NCBI RefSeq assembly: GCF_038719015.1
Contig: NZ_CP152276.1
Coordinates: 3,427,501 to 3,491,500 of the forward strand
Length of the DNA: 64,000 bases
Direction of reading: 5' to 3'
Origin: Nguyenibacter vanlangensis
GTDB taxonomy: Bacteria; Pseudomonadota; Alphaproteobacteria; Acetobacterales; Acetobacteraceae
Shown here: in pieces, positions 19,095 through 27,200 of the stretch
Layout: every line of letters begins with the position of its first letter
Position numbering within the stretch: the first letter of the stretch is position 1
Notes under the pieces: generated by a model
Seen by the model: only the letters and a program-made list of their open reading frames with translations
Told to the model about the DNA's origin: nothing
The model's database searches: none
Made by a program: the position numbers and the translations under genes

Positions 19095-19460
19095 AAAAAC
19101 GGAGCCGCCCTCCAGGCGCTGGGCGCCCTGGCCCATTCCAGCCGCCTCGATGCCTTCCGGCTGCTGGCGTGCCAGGAACCGGAAGGCCTGCCGGCCGGCG
19201 AGATCGCGCGCCGACTGGGCGTGCCGCAGAACACGCTGTCCACCCATCTGGCGATCCTCGCGCGTTCCGGCCTGGTCCACGCGACCCGGCAGAGCCGGCT
19301 GGTCATCTATCGCGCCGATCTCGCAGTGCTTCGTGCCCTGGTTCTGTTCCTGGTCAAGGATTGCTGCGCAGGGCGGGCCGATCTGTGCGCACCGCTCATC
19401 ACTGAACTCATGCCCTGTTGCCCAGCAGAAAGGGTATCGTCAGAAAGGGTATCGCCATGA
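19092..19460 (+). CDS. arsR: ArsR family arsenic-responsive repressor
   Basis: Winged-helix metalloregulator, 122 residues, expected to repress the ars operon until arsenite or antimonite binds. HTH segment GEIARRLGVPQNTLSTHLAI (residues about 36-60). The C-terminal half has the cysteine cluster KDCCAGRADLC and a further MPCC, suited to binding As(III). This arrangement differs from the classic E. coli ELCVCDL site and matches ArsR proteins with C-terminal cysteines. The last codons contain a 15-bp tandem duplication (SERVS twice). It overlaps arsC by 4 nt (ATGA). Confidence 0.93.
   Translation: MKNGAALQALGALAHSSRLDAFRLLACQEPEGLPAGEIARRLGVPQNTLSTHLAILARSGLVHATRQSRLVIYRADLAVLRALVLFLVKDCCAGRADLCAPLITELMPCCPAERVSSERVSP
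19426..19455 (+). repeat. 15-bp tandem duplication at the arsR/arsC junction
   Basis: Two copies of CAGAAAGGGTATCG plus T or C. The unit contains the AGAAAGGG sequence that serves as ribosome-binding site of arsC, so that site is present twice, about 6 and 21 nt before the arsC start region. Confidence 0.95.
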
Positions 19461-19879
19461 CCATCACGATCTACCACAATCCCGCCTGCGGCACGTCGCG
19501 TAACACACTCGCGAAGATTCACGACGCCGGGATCGAACCCACGGTCATCGAATATCTGAAGACCCCGCCGTCGCGCGACGGACTGGCCAGCCTGATCGCG
19601 CGCATGGGGGTGCCGGTGCGCGACCTCCTGCGCCGCAAGGGCACACCCTATGATGCACTGGGTCTCGATGACCCGGCCCTGACCGACGACCAACTGATCG
19701 ACGCCATGATAGCGCACCCGATCCTGATCAACCGCCCGATCGTCGTGACCCCGCTTGGGGTCAGGCTCTGCCGGCCGTCCGAAACCGTGCTGGATCTCCT
19801 GCCCGAACCGCAGAAGGCGGCCTTCGCCAAGGAGGACGGCGGGCAAGTCGTCGTTGACGGCGGAAAGCAGGTCGTCTGA
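19457..19879 (+). CDS. arsC: Arsenate reductase ArsC, glutaredoxin type
   Basis: Reduces arsenate to arsenite with glutathione/glutaredoxin; 140 residues, the size of E. coli plasmid ArsC. The catalytic Cys is in the N-terminal motif [13 protein letters not shown] (Cys11). Later conserved blocks are [12 protein letters not shown] (with the Arg that stabilises the Cys-As intermediate) and [17 protein letters not shown] overlaps the arsR stop. The stop overlaps the arsB start (TGATG), so the three genes form one coupled operon. Confidence 0.96.
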   Translation: MTITIYHNPACGTSRNTLAKIHDAGIEPTVIEYLKTPPSRDGLASLIARMGVPVRDLLRRKGTPYDALGLDDPALTDDQLIDAMIAHPILINRPIVVTPLGVRLCRPSETVLDLLPEPQKAAFAKEDGGQVVVDGGKQVV

Positions 19880-21168
19880 TGCTCGCTCTTGCGATTTTCG
19901 TCGTCACCCTCGTCTTCGTCATCTGGCAGCCCAGGGGATTGGGGATCGGCTGGAGCGCCCTGGCCGGCGCCGCCGTCGCCCTGGCAACCGGTGTGGTCCA
20001 TTGGCACGATATCCCGGTCGTCTGGCACATCGTCTGGGATGCCACCTTCACCTTCATCGCGCTGATCATCATCTCGCTGCTGCTGGACGAGGCCGGCTTC
20101 TTTCACTGGGCCGCGCTGCACGTCGTGCGCTGGGGCAGGGGAGAAGCGCATGTCCTGTTTCCGCTGATCGTCGTGCTGGGCGCGGCGATTGCCGCGATCT
20201 TCGCCAATGATGGGGCGGCCCTGCTGCTGACCCCGATCGTGATCGCGATCCTGGCCCAACTGCGCCTGTCCCATACGGCGGCGCTGGCCTTCATCATCGC
20301 GACAGGCTTCGTCGCGGATACCACCAGCCTGCCGCTGGTGATTTCCAACCTGGTCAACATCGTCAGCGCGAATTTCTTCGCGGTGCCGTTCGACCGCTAT
20401 GCTGCCGCGATGGTGCCGGTGAATCTGGTCTCGCTGGCCGCGACATTGGGCGTGCTGTGGCTGTATTACCGGCGCGACGTGCCGGCCTCGTATCCGGTTG
20501 CAACCCTTCCCGCGCCTGCGAGCGCCATCCGGGACCCGCTGGTGTTCCGGGCGGCGTTTCCGCTGCTGGTGGCACTGCTGCTCGCCTATTTCCTGACCGC
20601 GCCGTTCCATCTCCCGGTTGCGATCGTTGCCGGCGTCGCCGCCGCGATTCTCTTCGCCCTCGCGGTGAAAAGCCCGGTCATCCGGGTGCGCAAGGTGCTG
20701 CACGGCGCACCATGGCAGATCGTCATCTTCAGCCTGGGCATGTATCTGGTGGTCTACGGGCTCAAAAACGCCGGCCTGACCGATCATGTCGCGGACGCAC
20801 TGGTCTGGCTCGGCCATCGGGGCACGATCGTCGCCACGGTGGGGACCGGTGTCCTGGCAGCCCTGTTGTCGTCGGTGCTGAACAACATGCCCAGCGTGCT
20901 GGTGGGCGCATTGTCGATCCGCCAGGCGCAGGACATCACGCCGCTCACCCGCGACCTGATGGTCTACGCCAATATCATCGGCTGCGACCTGGGGCCGAAA
21001 TTCACCCCGATCGGCAGCCTGGCGACCCTGCTCTGGCTGCATGTGCTGGCCGGCAAGGACTACCGCATCACCTGGGGCCAATACATGAAGGTCGGGCTGG
21101 TCATTACCCCGCCGGTGCTGCTGGTCGTGCTGCTGGCGCTCGCCGTCTGGCTGCCGATGATCAGTTGA
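19879..21168 (+). CDS. arsB: Arsenite efflux transporter ArsB
   Basis: Inner-membrane arsenite/antimonite exporter of the ArsB (not ACR3) family, 429 residues with about 12 hydrophobic helices, matching the standard size. Characteristic segments are [15 protein letters not shown] and [21 protein letters not shown], both conserved in ArsB/NhaD-type transporters. No arsA or arsD is present, so it should work as a secondary, proton-driven carrier. Last gene of the arsR-arsC-arsB operon. Confidence 0.96.
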   Translation: MLALAIFVVTLVFVIWQPRGLGIGWSALAGAAVALATGVVHWHDIPVVWHIVWDATFTFIALIIISLLLDEAGFFHWAALHVVRWGRGEAHVLFPLIVVLGAAIAAIFANDGAALLLTPIVIAILAQLRLSHTAALAFIIATGFVADTTSLPLVISNLVNIVSANFFAVPFDRYAAAMVPVNLVSLAATLGVLWLYYRRDVPASYPVATLPAPASAIRDPLVFRAAFPLLVALLLAYFLTAPFHLPVAIVAGVAAAILFALAVKSPVIRVRKVLHGAPWQIVIFSLGMYLVVYGLKNAGLTDHVADALVWLGHRGTIVATVGTGVLAALLSSVLNNMPSVLVGALSIRQAQDITPLTRDLMVYANIIGCDLGPKFTPIGSLATLLWLHVLAGKDYRITWGQYMKVGLVITPPVLLVVLLALAVWLPMIS

Positions 21169-21244
21169 CCACCGCGACGCGAAGGGAATCCCGACTTCTC
21201 ACGCTTGAAGCCGAGCGCATGCTCGACTTGAGAGCGGCCGCGGC

Positions 21245-21424
21245 TCAGAAAGGAGAGGGGCCACCGGCATCGGGGTCGGGTTCCTGTCCATCAATCCAGA
21301 GCAACGCCTGTTGCTCGCTCGTAAACGGCCCCGCATCGAGAATATCTGTGCCGTCCATGATATACCAGCCATCTTCATGGGGGGCCGGCGGATTGGTCCT
21401 GGCATCAAGAAATATCGGGATCAT
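21245..21424 (-). CDS. Small hypothetical protein, 59 residues
   Basis: Acidic, soluble small protein (MIPIFLDARTNPPAPHEDGW, then YIMDGTDILDAGPFTSEQQA). The aromatic/acidic layout suggests a small compact domain, but I do not recognise a family. Its ATG overlaps the stop of the DUF2934 gene (ATGA), so the two are coupled. No signal peptide or membrane segment. Function unknown. Confidence 0.65.
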   Translation of the reverse strand: MIPIFLDARTNPPAPHEDGWYIMDGTDILDAGPFTSEQQALLWIDGQEPDPDAGGPSPF

Positions 21425-21777
21425 GGGTCTTTTTCCGCTGTATCTTGCGTTTCTTTCAGAAAATTCTCTTCGTCCTGGCGCGTGGCGAACGGGACTTCCT
21501 GCTTGTCGTCCAGTTCGTTCATGCTGCCGCCGGAATTGCCGAGATTCTGCTCCAGCCACGCCTCTTCGACGGGCTGTCCGTCCGGACCCAACGGCACCGG
21601 CGATTCGACGGGAATCTGGCCGGCATCGGGGTTCAGTTCCATGCCGATCAACTCGGACGCCTGCGCCTTATAGGCGTCGGGACCGCAGGCCGGCTTGCCG
21701 TCGGCGGCCCACAATTCCTTGGCCCTGGCGAGGATACGCGCTGCCGTCTGCGGTGAATCTTCAAGCGGGTTGTCCAT
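21421..21777 (-). CDS. DUF2934 domain protein
   Basis: 118 residues. The N-terminal part (ILARAKELWAADGKPACGPD) is the DUF2934 signature, a short helical motif found in many small alphaproteobacterial proteins of unknown role. The rest is acidic and low in complexity (VESPVPLGPDGQPVEEAWLE, ending in an EDN-rich tail). It lies 192 nt downstream of the encapsulin gene on the same strand, with a palindrome in between, so it may or may not belong to that transcription unit. Confidence 0.75.
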   Translation of the reverse strand: MDNPLEDSPQTAARILARAKELWAADGKPACGPDAYKAQASELIGMELNPDAGQIPVESPVPLGPDGQPVEEAWLEQNLGNSGGSMNELDDKQEVPFATRQDEENFLKETQDTAEKDP

Positions 21778-21826
21778 GTTCGAAAGTCCTCGACGATTGT
21801 GCCCATAGCTGGTTTGCGCCGGTGCC

Positions 21827-21844
21827 GGACAGGCCGGCCTGTCC
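21827..21844. repeat. 18-bp perfect palindrome after the encapsulin gene
   Basis: GGACAGGCCGGCCTGTCC lies between the encapsulin stop and the DUF2934 start. It could be a weak terminator hairpin or a protein-binding dyad. No T run follows on either strand. Confidence 0.45.
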
Positions 21845-21969
21845 CGACATCCAATGTCATTCCGGGGAATTCACGGCATGCAGCATGCGATTCGTTCAGG
21901 CGCATATTCTGGCAGAGACCGGCCTTCGCCGATAACGCCGCAGCACGCCGAAAGCTGCGTTCCCGATCA

Positions 21970-22794
21970 TCAGGATGCCGCCGGCGCCAGTTCCCCCGCG
22001 GCATCGATGGCGACCGTCGCCTCGCTGGTGAGGACGCGGAAGGTGAAGCTCTCCTGCAGATACAACTCAACCGTGTCGGCCGTGTGGCTCAGATAGCCGA
22101 TCGAGAAATCCTGCCCGATATCAAGCGCCAGATCGCCGCCCCGCATGGTCACGACGAAAGCCCCCTCGATAGCCGGCGCCCAGACGAGCTTGCCGTCGAT
22201 CATGCTTTCGATGTGCTTGCGGATGGGATATCCGTCATCGTCGCCACTGCCGACCGCCAGGAATGCCTGCGCCCCCAGGACGATCGAATAGGGACCGTTC
22301 ACGCCCGCGAGACGCAGGCTGGCGAGGGCGTCGGCGATGACATGGGGATAATCCTGCACCGACGCCGGAAGCTTCAGATGGGCATTGGACGTGCCGGCGC
22401 GAATGCCCTGGATGCCCGCTGCGGCATATCCCTCGAAGATGGCGCGGTCTTCCGCGAACGCGATCATCTTCGCGGCATCCTTGACCGGCTGCCAGTCGGA
22501 ATCCTGAGAGCCCCGCTCCACGGCATCGATTTCCTCGCGCGACAGGACGAAGGGCACACGCAATTCGACGAGCGGTAGAATGTCACGCCGCATGGCGCGA
22601 ATCCCATCGGTCGGCGCATCGATCCGGCTGGCGCGACCGGTTCCGATACCGGCAAGCGACAAGCCTTTGGGTTCCGACGTATCGACGACGCGCCGCCCGG
22701 CGAGGTGCCGCCGGATCGTACGGGCCGCTTCCTCTTCGATCTGCTCCCAGGCCATGCTGGAAACGGGGGCGAGATGCCGATGAAGATTGTTCAT
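21970..22794 (-). CDS. Family 1 encapsulin shell protein
   Basis: HK97-fold protein (older names: linocin M18, CFP29) that self-assembles into a hollow protein nanocompartment. At 274 residues it is the normal encapsulin length. It begins MNNLHRHLAPVSSMAWEQIE and continues with EEAARTIRRHLAGRRVVD. Conserved segments include LREEIDAVERGSQDSDWQPV-like text (SREEIDAVERGSQDSDW), FEGYAAAGIQGI, PYSIVLGAQAF and FSIGYLSHTADTVELYLQES at the end of the P/E-loop region. Only 1 nt separates it from the upstream DyP peroxidase gene, the usual cargo-shell arrangement. Confidence 0.96.
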   Translation of the reverse strand: MNNLHRHLAPVSSMAWEQIEEEAARTIRRHLAGRRVVDTSEPKGLSLAGIGTGRASRIDAPTDGIRAMRRDILPLVELRVPFVLSREEIDAVERGSQDSDWQPVKDAAKMIAFAEDRAIFEGYAAAGIQGIRAGTSNAHLKLPASVQDYPHVIADALASLRLAGVNGPYSIVLGAQAFLAVGSGDDDGYPIRKHIESMIDGKLVWAPAIEGAFVVTMRGGDLALDIGQDFSIGYLSHTADTVELYLQESFTFRVLTSEATVAIDAAGELAPAAS

Positions 22795-22795
22795 G

Positions 22796-23845
22796 TCAGG
22801 GTTCCTCTTTCAGCGAGCCAATACCCAGCGACGGATCGGCCTGGTGTGCCCTTGGGGCGGGTTCGGGGGGCGCGGATGCGCGGCCGCTCGCGTCGGGCGA
22901 CCGTGCCGGCGCAGCGATGTCCGGAGCGCCATCCAGGAAATCGGCGGTCGGGATGAAGAACAATGCGCCGGTGACGGCGGTGCTGACGTCCAGAATCCGG
23001 TCGTAATTCCCCGGGGGCTTTCCGACGAACATATTGTGCAGCATCTGCTCGATGCGTGCGGGCGAACGCGCATAGCCGATGAAATACGTGCCGAATTCGC
23101 CCTTTCCGACCGCGCCGAATGGCATGTTGTCCCGCACGATCTGGAGTTGCTGACCGTTTTCCTCGATCGTCGTCAGCATGTTATGGGCATAGCTGGGTTT
23201 GGCGGCATCGGCCAGCTCGATGTTGGAGAGCTTCTTACGCCCGATGATGTTTTCCTGCATTTCGGTCGGAATGGCATTCCATTTTTTCAGGTCATGCAGG
23301 TATTTCTGGATGATGACGTAGCTGCCGCCCGTGAAGGCCGGATCCTCGTCGCCCACGATCGCCGAGTCGATGGCCGCCTGGCCGGACGGGTTTTCGGTGC
23401 CGTCCACGAAGCCCAGCAGGTCGCGTTCGTCGAAATATTTGAAACCGTGGACCTCATCGACGATGCTGGCCGCGCCTTCCAGGCGCGAGACGATCGTGGC
23501 TGCCAGTTCGAAGCACAAATCCATGCGCGTGGCACGGATATGGAAAAGCAGGTCGCCCGGGGTCGAAGGGGCATGATGCACGCCGTGGATGGCCTGGAAC
23601 GGGTGAAGATCCTTCGGTCGCGGAGCGCCGAAAATAAGGTCCCATGCCGTCGACCCGATGCCGGTGACGCAACTGAGGCGCCCGTCGGGGATACGAAAAC
23701 CGACGCCGCGCAACAGCGAGGAAAGATCTCCCAGCAGGTCCCGGAGTTGAGCGCCTGCCGCGGCTTGATCGCCTGTGTTCAGGGTCGCGACAAGGAACAA
23801 GGCGGCCTGAGTCAATTTGGCATCGACGGGTTGAGATGTGGCCAA
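22796..23845 (-). CDS. DyP-type peroxidase, encapsulin cargo
   Basis: Heme peroxidase of the dye-decolorising family, B type, 349 residues. Visible residues: the distal motif GFVDGTENP (Asp148), proximal heme-ligand His221 in SYAHNM, and distal Arg238 and Asn240 in VRDNMPFG. After the catalytic domain (about residue 305) a Pro/Ala-rich linker leads to the C-terminal peptide DPSLGIGSLKEEP, a clear encapsulin cargo-loading peptide. It should therefore be packaged inside the shell encoded by the next gene and use H2O2 to oxidise small substrates. The upstream spacer is shared with divergent cioA. Confidence 0.96.
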   Translation of the reverse strand: MATSQPVDAKLTQAALFLVATLNTGDQAAAGAQLRDLLGDLSSLLRGVGFRIPDGRLSCVTGIGSTAWDLIFGAPRPKDLHPFQAIHGVHHAPSTPGDLLFHIRATRMDLCFELAATIVSRLEGAASIVDEVHGFKYFDERDLLGFVDGTENPSGQAAIDSAIVGDEDPAFTGGSYVIIQKYLHDLKKWNAIPTEMQENIIGRKKLSNIELADAAKPSYAHNMLTTIEENGQQLQIVRDNMPFGAVGKGEFGTYFIGYARSPARIEQMLHNMFVGKPPGNYDRILDVSTAVTGALFFIPTADFLDGAPDIAAPARSPDASGRASAPPEPAPRAHQADPSLGIGSLKEEP

Positions 23846-24176
23846 TGGACGGAAACTCCCTTCATGCTCCCCGAGCCGCGAGCAGGCATCTTCTGCCGCC
23901 CGATGCCAGGACGGCTGCTGGCCGGTTGACCATGGATCATAGGTATAATCGAATCCGAGGGAAAGGATGAGTTGTTATAACCAGTACGCATAAGAATATA
24001 AATAAAAGGTCTTGGACGCACGGTAGCAGGTTGATTTAACACCATACCGGTCACGTCACGCCATCTGTTTTGACGAACGGTCCCGTGGCCTTGGCCGTTG
24101 TCGAATGCTTCCTGCCCCTTCAGCGTCAGTTCTTTTAATCGGGATTTCGTAATGCCAGGGATTGCGGAAAATATTG
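23846..24176. promoter_or_regulatory. Divergent promoter region, DyP/encapsulin and cioAB
   Basis: A 331-bp spacer between two outward-facing operons. The centre (about 23935-24010) is A+T-rich and holds -10-like hexamers on both strands (TATAAT at 23943 on plus; gattatacctatgat on minus). No small gene is supported. Regulation of both units by oxidative or respiratory signals would make sense but no binding site is identified. Confidence 0.5.
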
Positions 24177-25610
24177 ATGCAGAATGCTCATGATATAGCG
24201 CTTTTACTTGCGCGCTTCCAGTTCGCCTTTACCGTGGGCGTTCACATCATCTTTCCCGCCTTTTCGATCGGCCTTGCCGCCTATCTTGCCGTGCTCGAGG
24301 GCGCGTGGCTGGCGACGGGGCGGCAGGTCTTCCTCGATCTCTATCGCTACTGGATCAAGGCGTTCTCCATCGTCTTCGGCATGGGCGTCGTCTCCGGCCT
24401 GGTGATGGCCTACGAGTTCGGCACGAACTGGTCGGTGTTCTCCAAGAAGGCGGGGCCGATCACCGGCGTGCTGCTGTCCTACGAGGTCATGACCGCCTTC
24501 TTCCTCGAGGCCGGTTTCCTCGGCGTCATGCTGTTCGGCATGAACAAGGTCGGGCGCGGCCTGCATTTCGCCGCCACCTGCTGCGTGTCGGTGGGTACCC
24601 TGATTTCCATGACCTGGATCCTGGCATCGAATTCGTGGATGCAGACGCCGCGCGGCTACAGGATCGATCCCGCCACCGGGCAGTTCCTGCCCGATGACTG
24701 GCTGGCCATCATCTTCAACCCGTCCTTTCCGTTCCGGCTCGTTCACATGGGCCTGGCCGCGTTCCTGTCCGTCGCGTTCGCCGTCGGCGCGACCGGCGCC
24801 TGGCACATGCTGCGGGCGCGCCGCGCGGGCGCGATCGCGGGCGAACCGGTGCGGGTGATGTTTTCCATGGCCATGTGGATGGCCGCCATCGTGGCGCCCG
24901 TGCAGATTCTGGCCGGCGACGCGCATGGCCTGAACACGTTGAAATACCAGCCGGTGAAGATCGCCGCCATGGAAGGCGACTGGGAGACCGAAGGGCGTGC
25001 GCCGGAACTGCTGTTCGGGATTCCGAACATGAGGACCGAGCACACGGATTATGCGGTGAAGATCCCGCTGCTCGGTTCGCTGATCCTGACGCACAGCCTG
25101 GACGGCAAGGTGCCGGGCATGAAGGATTTCCCCCGCGACCAGCGCCCGCCATCGCCGGTCATTTTCTTCTCCTTCCGCATCATGGTGGCGCTCGGCGTCC
25201 TGATGATGCTGGTCGGGCTCTGGTCGCTGTGGCATCGCCGGAACAGCACCCTGTTCACCAGTCCGGTCTTCCATATCGTGGCGCTGTGCATGGCGCCGGC
25301 CGGGTTCATCGCCCTGCTCTGCGGCTGGGTCACCACGGAAGTCGGCCGCCAGCCCTGGACCGTCTATGGATTGCTGCGGACGTCGGACAGCGCGGCACCG
25401 GTCATCCTGTCGAGCATGGCCGTGTCGATGACGGCCTTCGTCGTCGTCTATGTCATCGTGTTCGGTTCCGGCCTGGGGATCCTGGTCCGGCTGCTGGCGC
25501 GCGCGCCGCAGGAAGGCGAGCCCGACACCGCGCCGACACGGGCGTCCGACATGCTGGCGACGCGCGTCCATCCGGCCGTTGTGACCTTTTCTTCCGGCAA
25601 GGGAGCCTGA
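24177..25610 (+). CDS. cioA: Cyanide-insensitive bd-type quinol oxidase subunit I
   Basis: Heme-bearing subunit of a terminal quinol oxidase in the inner membrane, 477 residues. N-terminal FQFAFTVGVHIIFPAFSIGL carries the conserved heme-ligand His23. A second ligand His lies in PFRLVHMGLAAF. GRQPWTVYGLLRTSDSA is the CydA/CioA GRQPW motif. The Q-loop region is short, as in the CIO group rather than E. coli CydA. Start ATG 24177 is chosen; an upstream TTG at 24162 would add five residues. It is followed after 4 nt by subunit II. Confidence 0.95.
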   Translation: MQNAHDIALLLARFQFAFTVGVHIIFPAFSIGLAAYLAVLEGAWLATGRQVFLDLYRYWIKAFSIVFGMGVVSGLVMAYEFGTNWSVFSKKAGPITGVLLSYEVMTAFFLEAGFLGVMLFGMNKVGRGLHFAATCCVSVGTLISMTWILASNSWMQTPRGYRIDPATGQFLPDDWLAIIFNPSFPFRLVHMGLAAFLSVAFAVGATGAWHMLRARRAGAIAGEPVRVMFSMAMWMAAIVAPVQILAGDAHGLNTLKYQPVKIAAMEGDWETEGRAPELLFGIPNMRTEHTDYAVKIPLLGSLILTHSLDGKVPGMKDFPRDQRPPSPVIFFSFRIMVALGVLMMLVGLWSLWHRRNSTLFTSPVFHIVALCMAPAGFIALLCGWVTTEVGRQPWTVYGLLRTSDSAAPVILSSMAVSMTAFVVVYVIVFGSGLGILVRLLARAPQEGEPDTAPTRASDMLATRVHPAVVTFSSGKGA

Positions 25611-25614
25611 AGGC

Positions 25615-26634
25615 ATGATGGATTTCGCACACTGGCTTCCGATCGTCTGGGCCGTGATCCTGATCGCCGCGATCACGATCTATGTCATCCTCGACGGGTT
25701 CGATCTGGGGATCGGCATGCTGTTCGCGCTGGAGCGCGACCGGGGCCGCAGGGACGTGATGGTCAATACCATCGCGCCGGTCTGGGACGGCAACGAGACC
25801 TGGATGGTCCTCGGCGGGGCCGTGCTGTACGGGGTGTTCCCCGGGGCCTATGCCACGCTGCTGCCGGCCTTCTATCTGCCGATCGTGCTGATGCTGCTGG
25901 CCCTGATCTTTCGCGGCGTGTCGTTCGAGTTCCGCGTCATGACGCGGGGCACGGCGCGCGAGGCGCTGTGGGATACCGGCTTCATGGCGGGGTCGGGCAT
26001 TGCCGCCTTCTGCCAGGGGGCGATCCTGGGCGGCGTCGTCCAGGGCGTCTCCGTGACCGACGGCGCATTCTCCGGCGGCCCGCTGGACTGGCTGACGCCG
26101 TTCAGCGTCTTCTGCGGCATATCCGTGACGTGCGGTTATGCCCTGCTCGGCGCGACATGGCTGGTATGGCGCACGACCGGCACCCTCGAGGCCTCCTGCC
26201 GCCGCTGGGCACGGCGCCTGGCGGCCGGGCTCTTCGTCGGCATCGTTGCCGTCAGCCTGTGGACGCCGCTGCTGCACGCGCCCTATCTCCGCCGCTGGAC
26301 CGACTGGCCGAACATCGCCTTCGTGGCGCCGGTGCCCGTCCTGGTGGTCGTGCTCGGCCTGCTGCTGGCCGCAAGCCTGCGCAAGGGTCACACGCGCGTG
26401 CCCTTCCTGTGCGCGCTCGGCTGGTTCTTCCTCTGCCTGTCGGGGCTCGGGATCACGGTCTGGCCCTATGCGGTGCCGCCAAGCCTGACGCTGTGGAACG
26501 TCTCCTCGCCGCCGTCGAGCCAGTTCTTCCAGCTTATCGGCACCGCCATCCTCCTGCCGATCATCCTGACCTACACGATCTATTCCTATCGCGTGTTTCG
26601 TGGGAAAGTGACGGAAGCCGATGGCTATCATTGA
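25615..26634 (+). CDS. cioB: Cyanide-insensitive bd-type quinol oxidase subunit II
   Basis: Membrane subunit partner of CioA, 339 residues, about eight or nine helices. Family blocks are ITIYVILDGFDLGIGMLF near the N-terminus and NTIAPVWDGNETWMVLGGAV, the strongest CydB/CioB signature. The next, VLYGVFPGAYATLLPAFYLP, is also typical. The gene lies 4 nt after cioA. No cydX or cydCD genes are adjacent. The oxidase passes quinol electrons to oxygen and would be the respiratory outlet in this neighbourhood. Confidence 0.95.
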   Translation: MMDFAHWLPIVWAVILIAAITIYVILDGFDLGIGMLFALERDRGRRDVMVNTIAPVWDGNETWMVLGGAVLYGVFPGAYATLLPAFYLPIVLMLLALIFRGVSFEFRVMTRGTAREALWDTGFMAGSGIAAFCQGAILGGVVQGVSVTDGAFSGGPLDWLTPFSVFCGISVTCGYALLGATWLVWRTTGTLEASCRRWARRLAAGLFVGIVAVSLWTPLLHAPYLRRWTDWPNIAFVAPVPVLVVVLGLLLAASLRKGHTRVPFLCALGWFFLCLSGLGITVWPYAVPPSLTLWNVSSPPSSQFFQLIGTAILLPIILTYTIYSYRVFRGKVTEADGYH

Positions 26635-26703
26635 ACGCATCCGCGGCGACGGATCGGAGACGGGCGAGGACGGCATAAGAACAAGAACGCACGAGGCGCA
26701 ACC

Positions 26704-27153
26704 ATGATCTTCGAATTCGAACGCGACTTTGCCGGTTCCCTGCGCTGCATTCCGATGATCGCGCGGCAGAAACTCGACATCGTCGGTATCAAGATGACGC
26801 TGCGGCAATGGAGCCGCCTGTCGCACGAAGAACGCGGCAGGCTGGCCGACATGCCGTGCGAGACGAAGGACGAGCAGGACGTCTATCGCGTGTTCGTGCT
26901 GGATCGGATCATGGCCCGGACGGACGAGCCGGTCCGCTATCTGGCCGCGCGGGACTTCGGGGACTGGCAGCAGCCCGGCCGCATGCCCGACTCCGTGCGT
27001 CTCCAGGCCGAGGCGGATGGCGTGGTCCCGCCGACTGCGGAAGAATGGGCGGCACTGGCGCCGCTGCAGCGTTTCGCGCTGGTCAAGCTGACCCGGTCCC
27101 AACACGAAAACGAGAATTTCGTGCCGGCATTAAAAGAATTCGGCATCCTTTAA
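26704..27153 (+). CDS. Nitrate reductase associated protein family
   Basis: Soluble 149-residue protein of the conserved nitrate-reductase-associated family (TIGR02664-type). It begins MIFEFERDFAGSLRCIPMIA, continues KLDIVGIKMTLRQWSRLSHE and ends FALVKLTRSQHENENFVPAL. Members are found near molybdoenzyme genes; no biochemical role is established to my knowledge. It stands between cioAB and the molybdopterin oxidoreductase, 69 nt and 47 nt from its neighbours. Confidence 0.85.
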   Translation: MIFEFERDFAGSLRCIPMIARQKLDIVGIKMTLRQWSRLSHEERGRLADMPCETKDEQDVYRVFVLDRIMARTDEPVRYLAARDFGDWQQPGRMPDSVRLQAEADGVVPPTAEEWAALAPLQRFALVKLTRSQHENENFVPALKEFGIL

Positions 27154-27200
27154 CCACTATGGCAGGCGGGCCCGGCAATGGCCATCAGGAGGTTGGTACC

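Noticed and set aside
24204..27105. Two long minus-strand frames (490 and 550 codons)
   Set aside because: Antisense shadows of cioA, cioB and the NarG-associated gene; products are Gln/Arg/His-rich low-complexity text.
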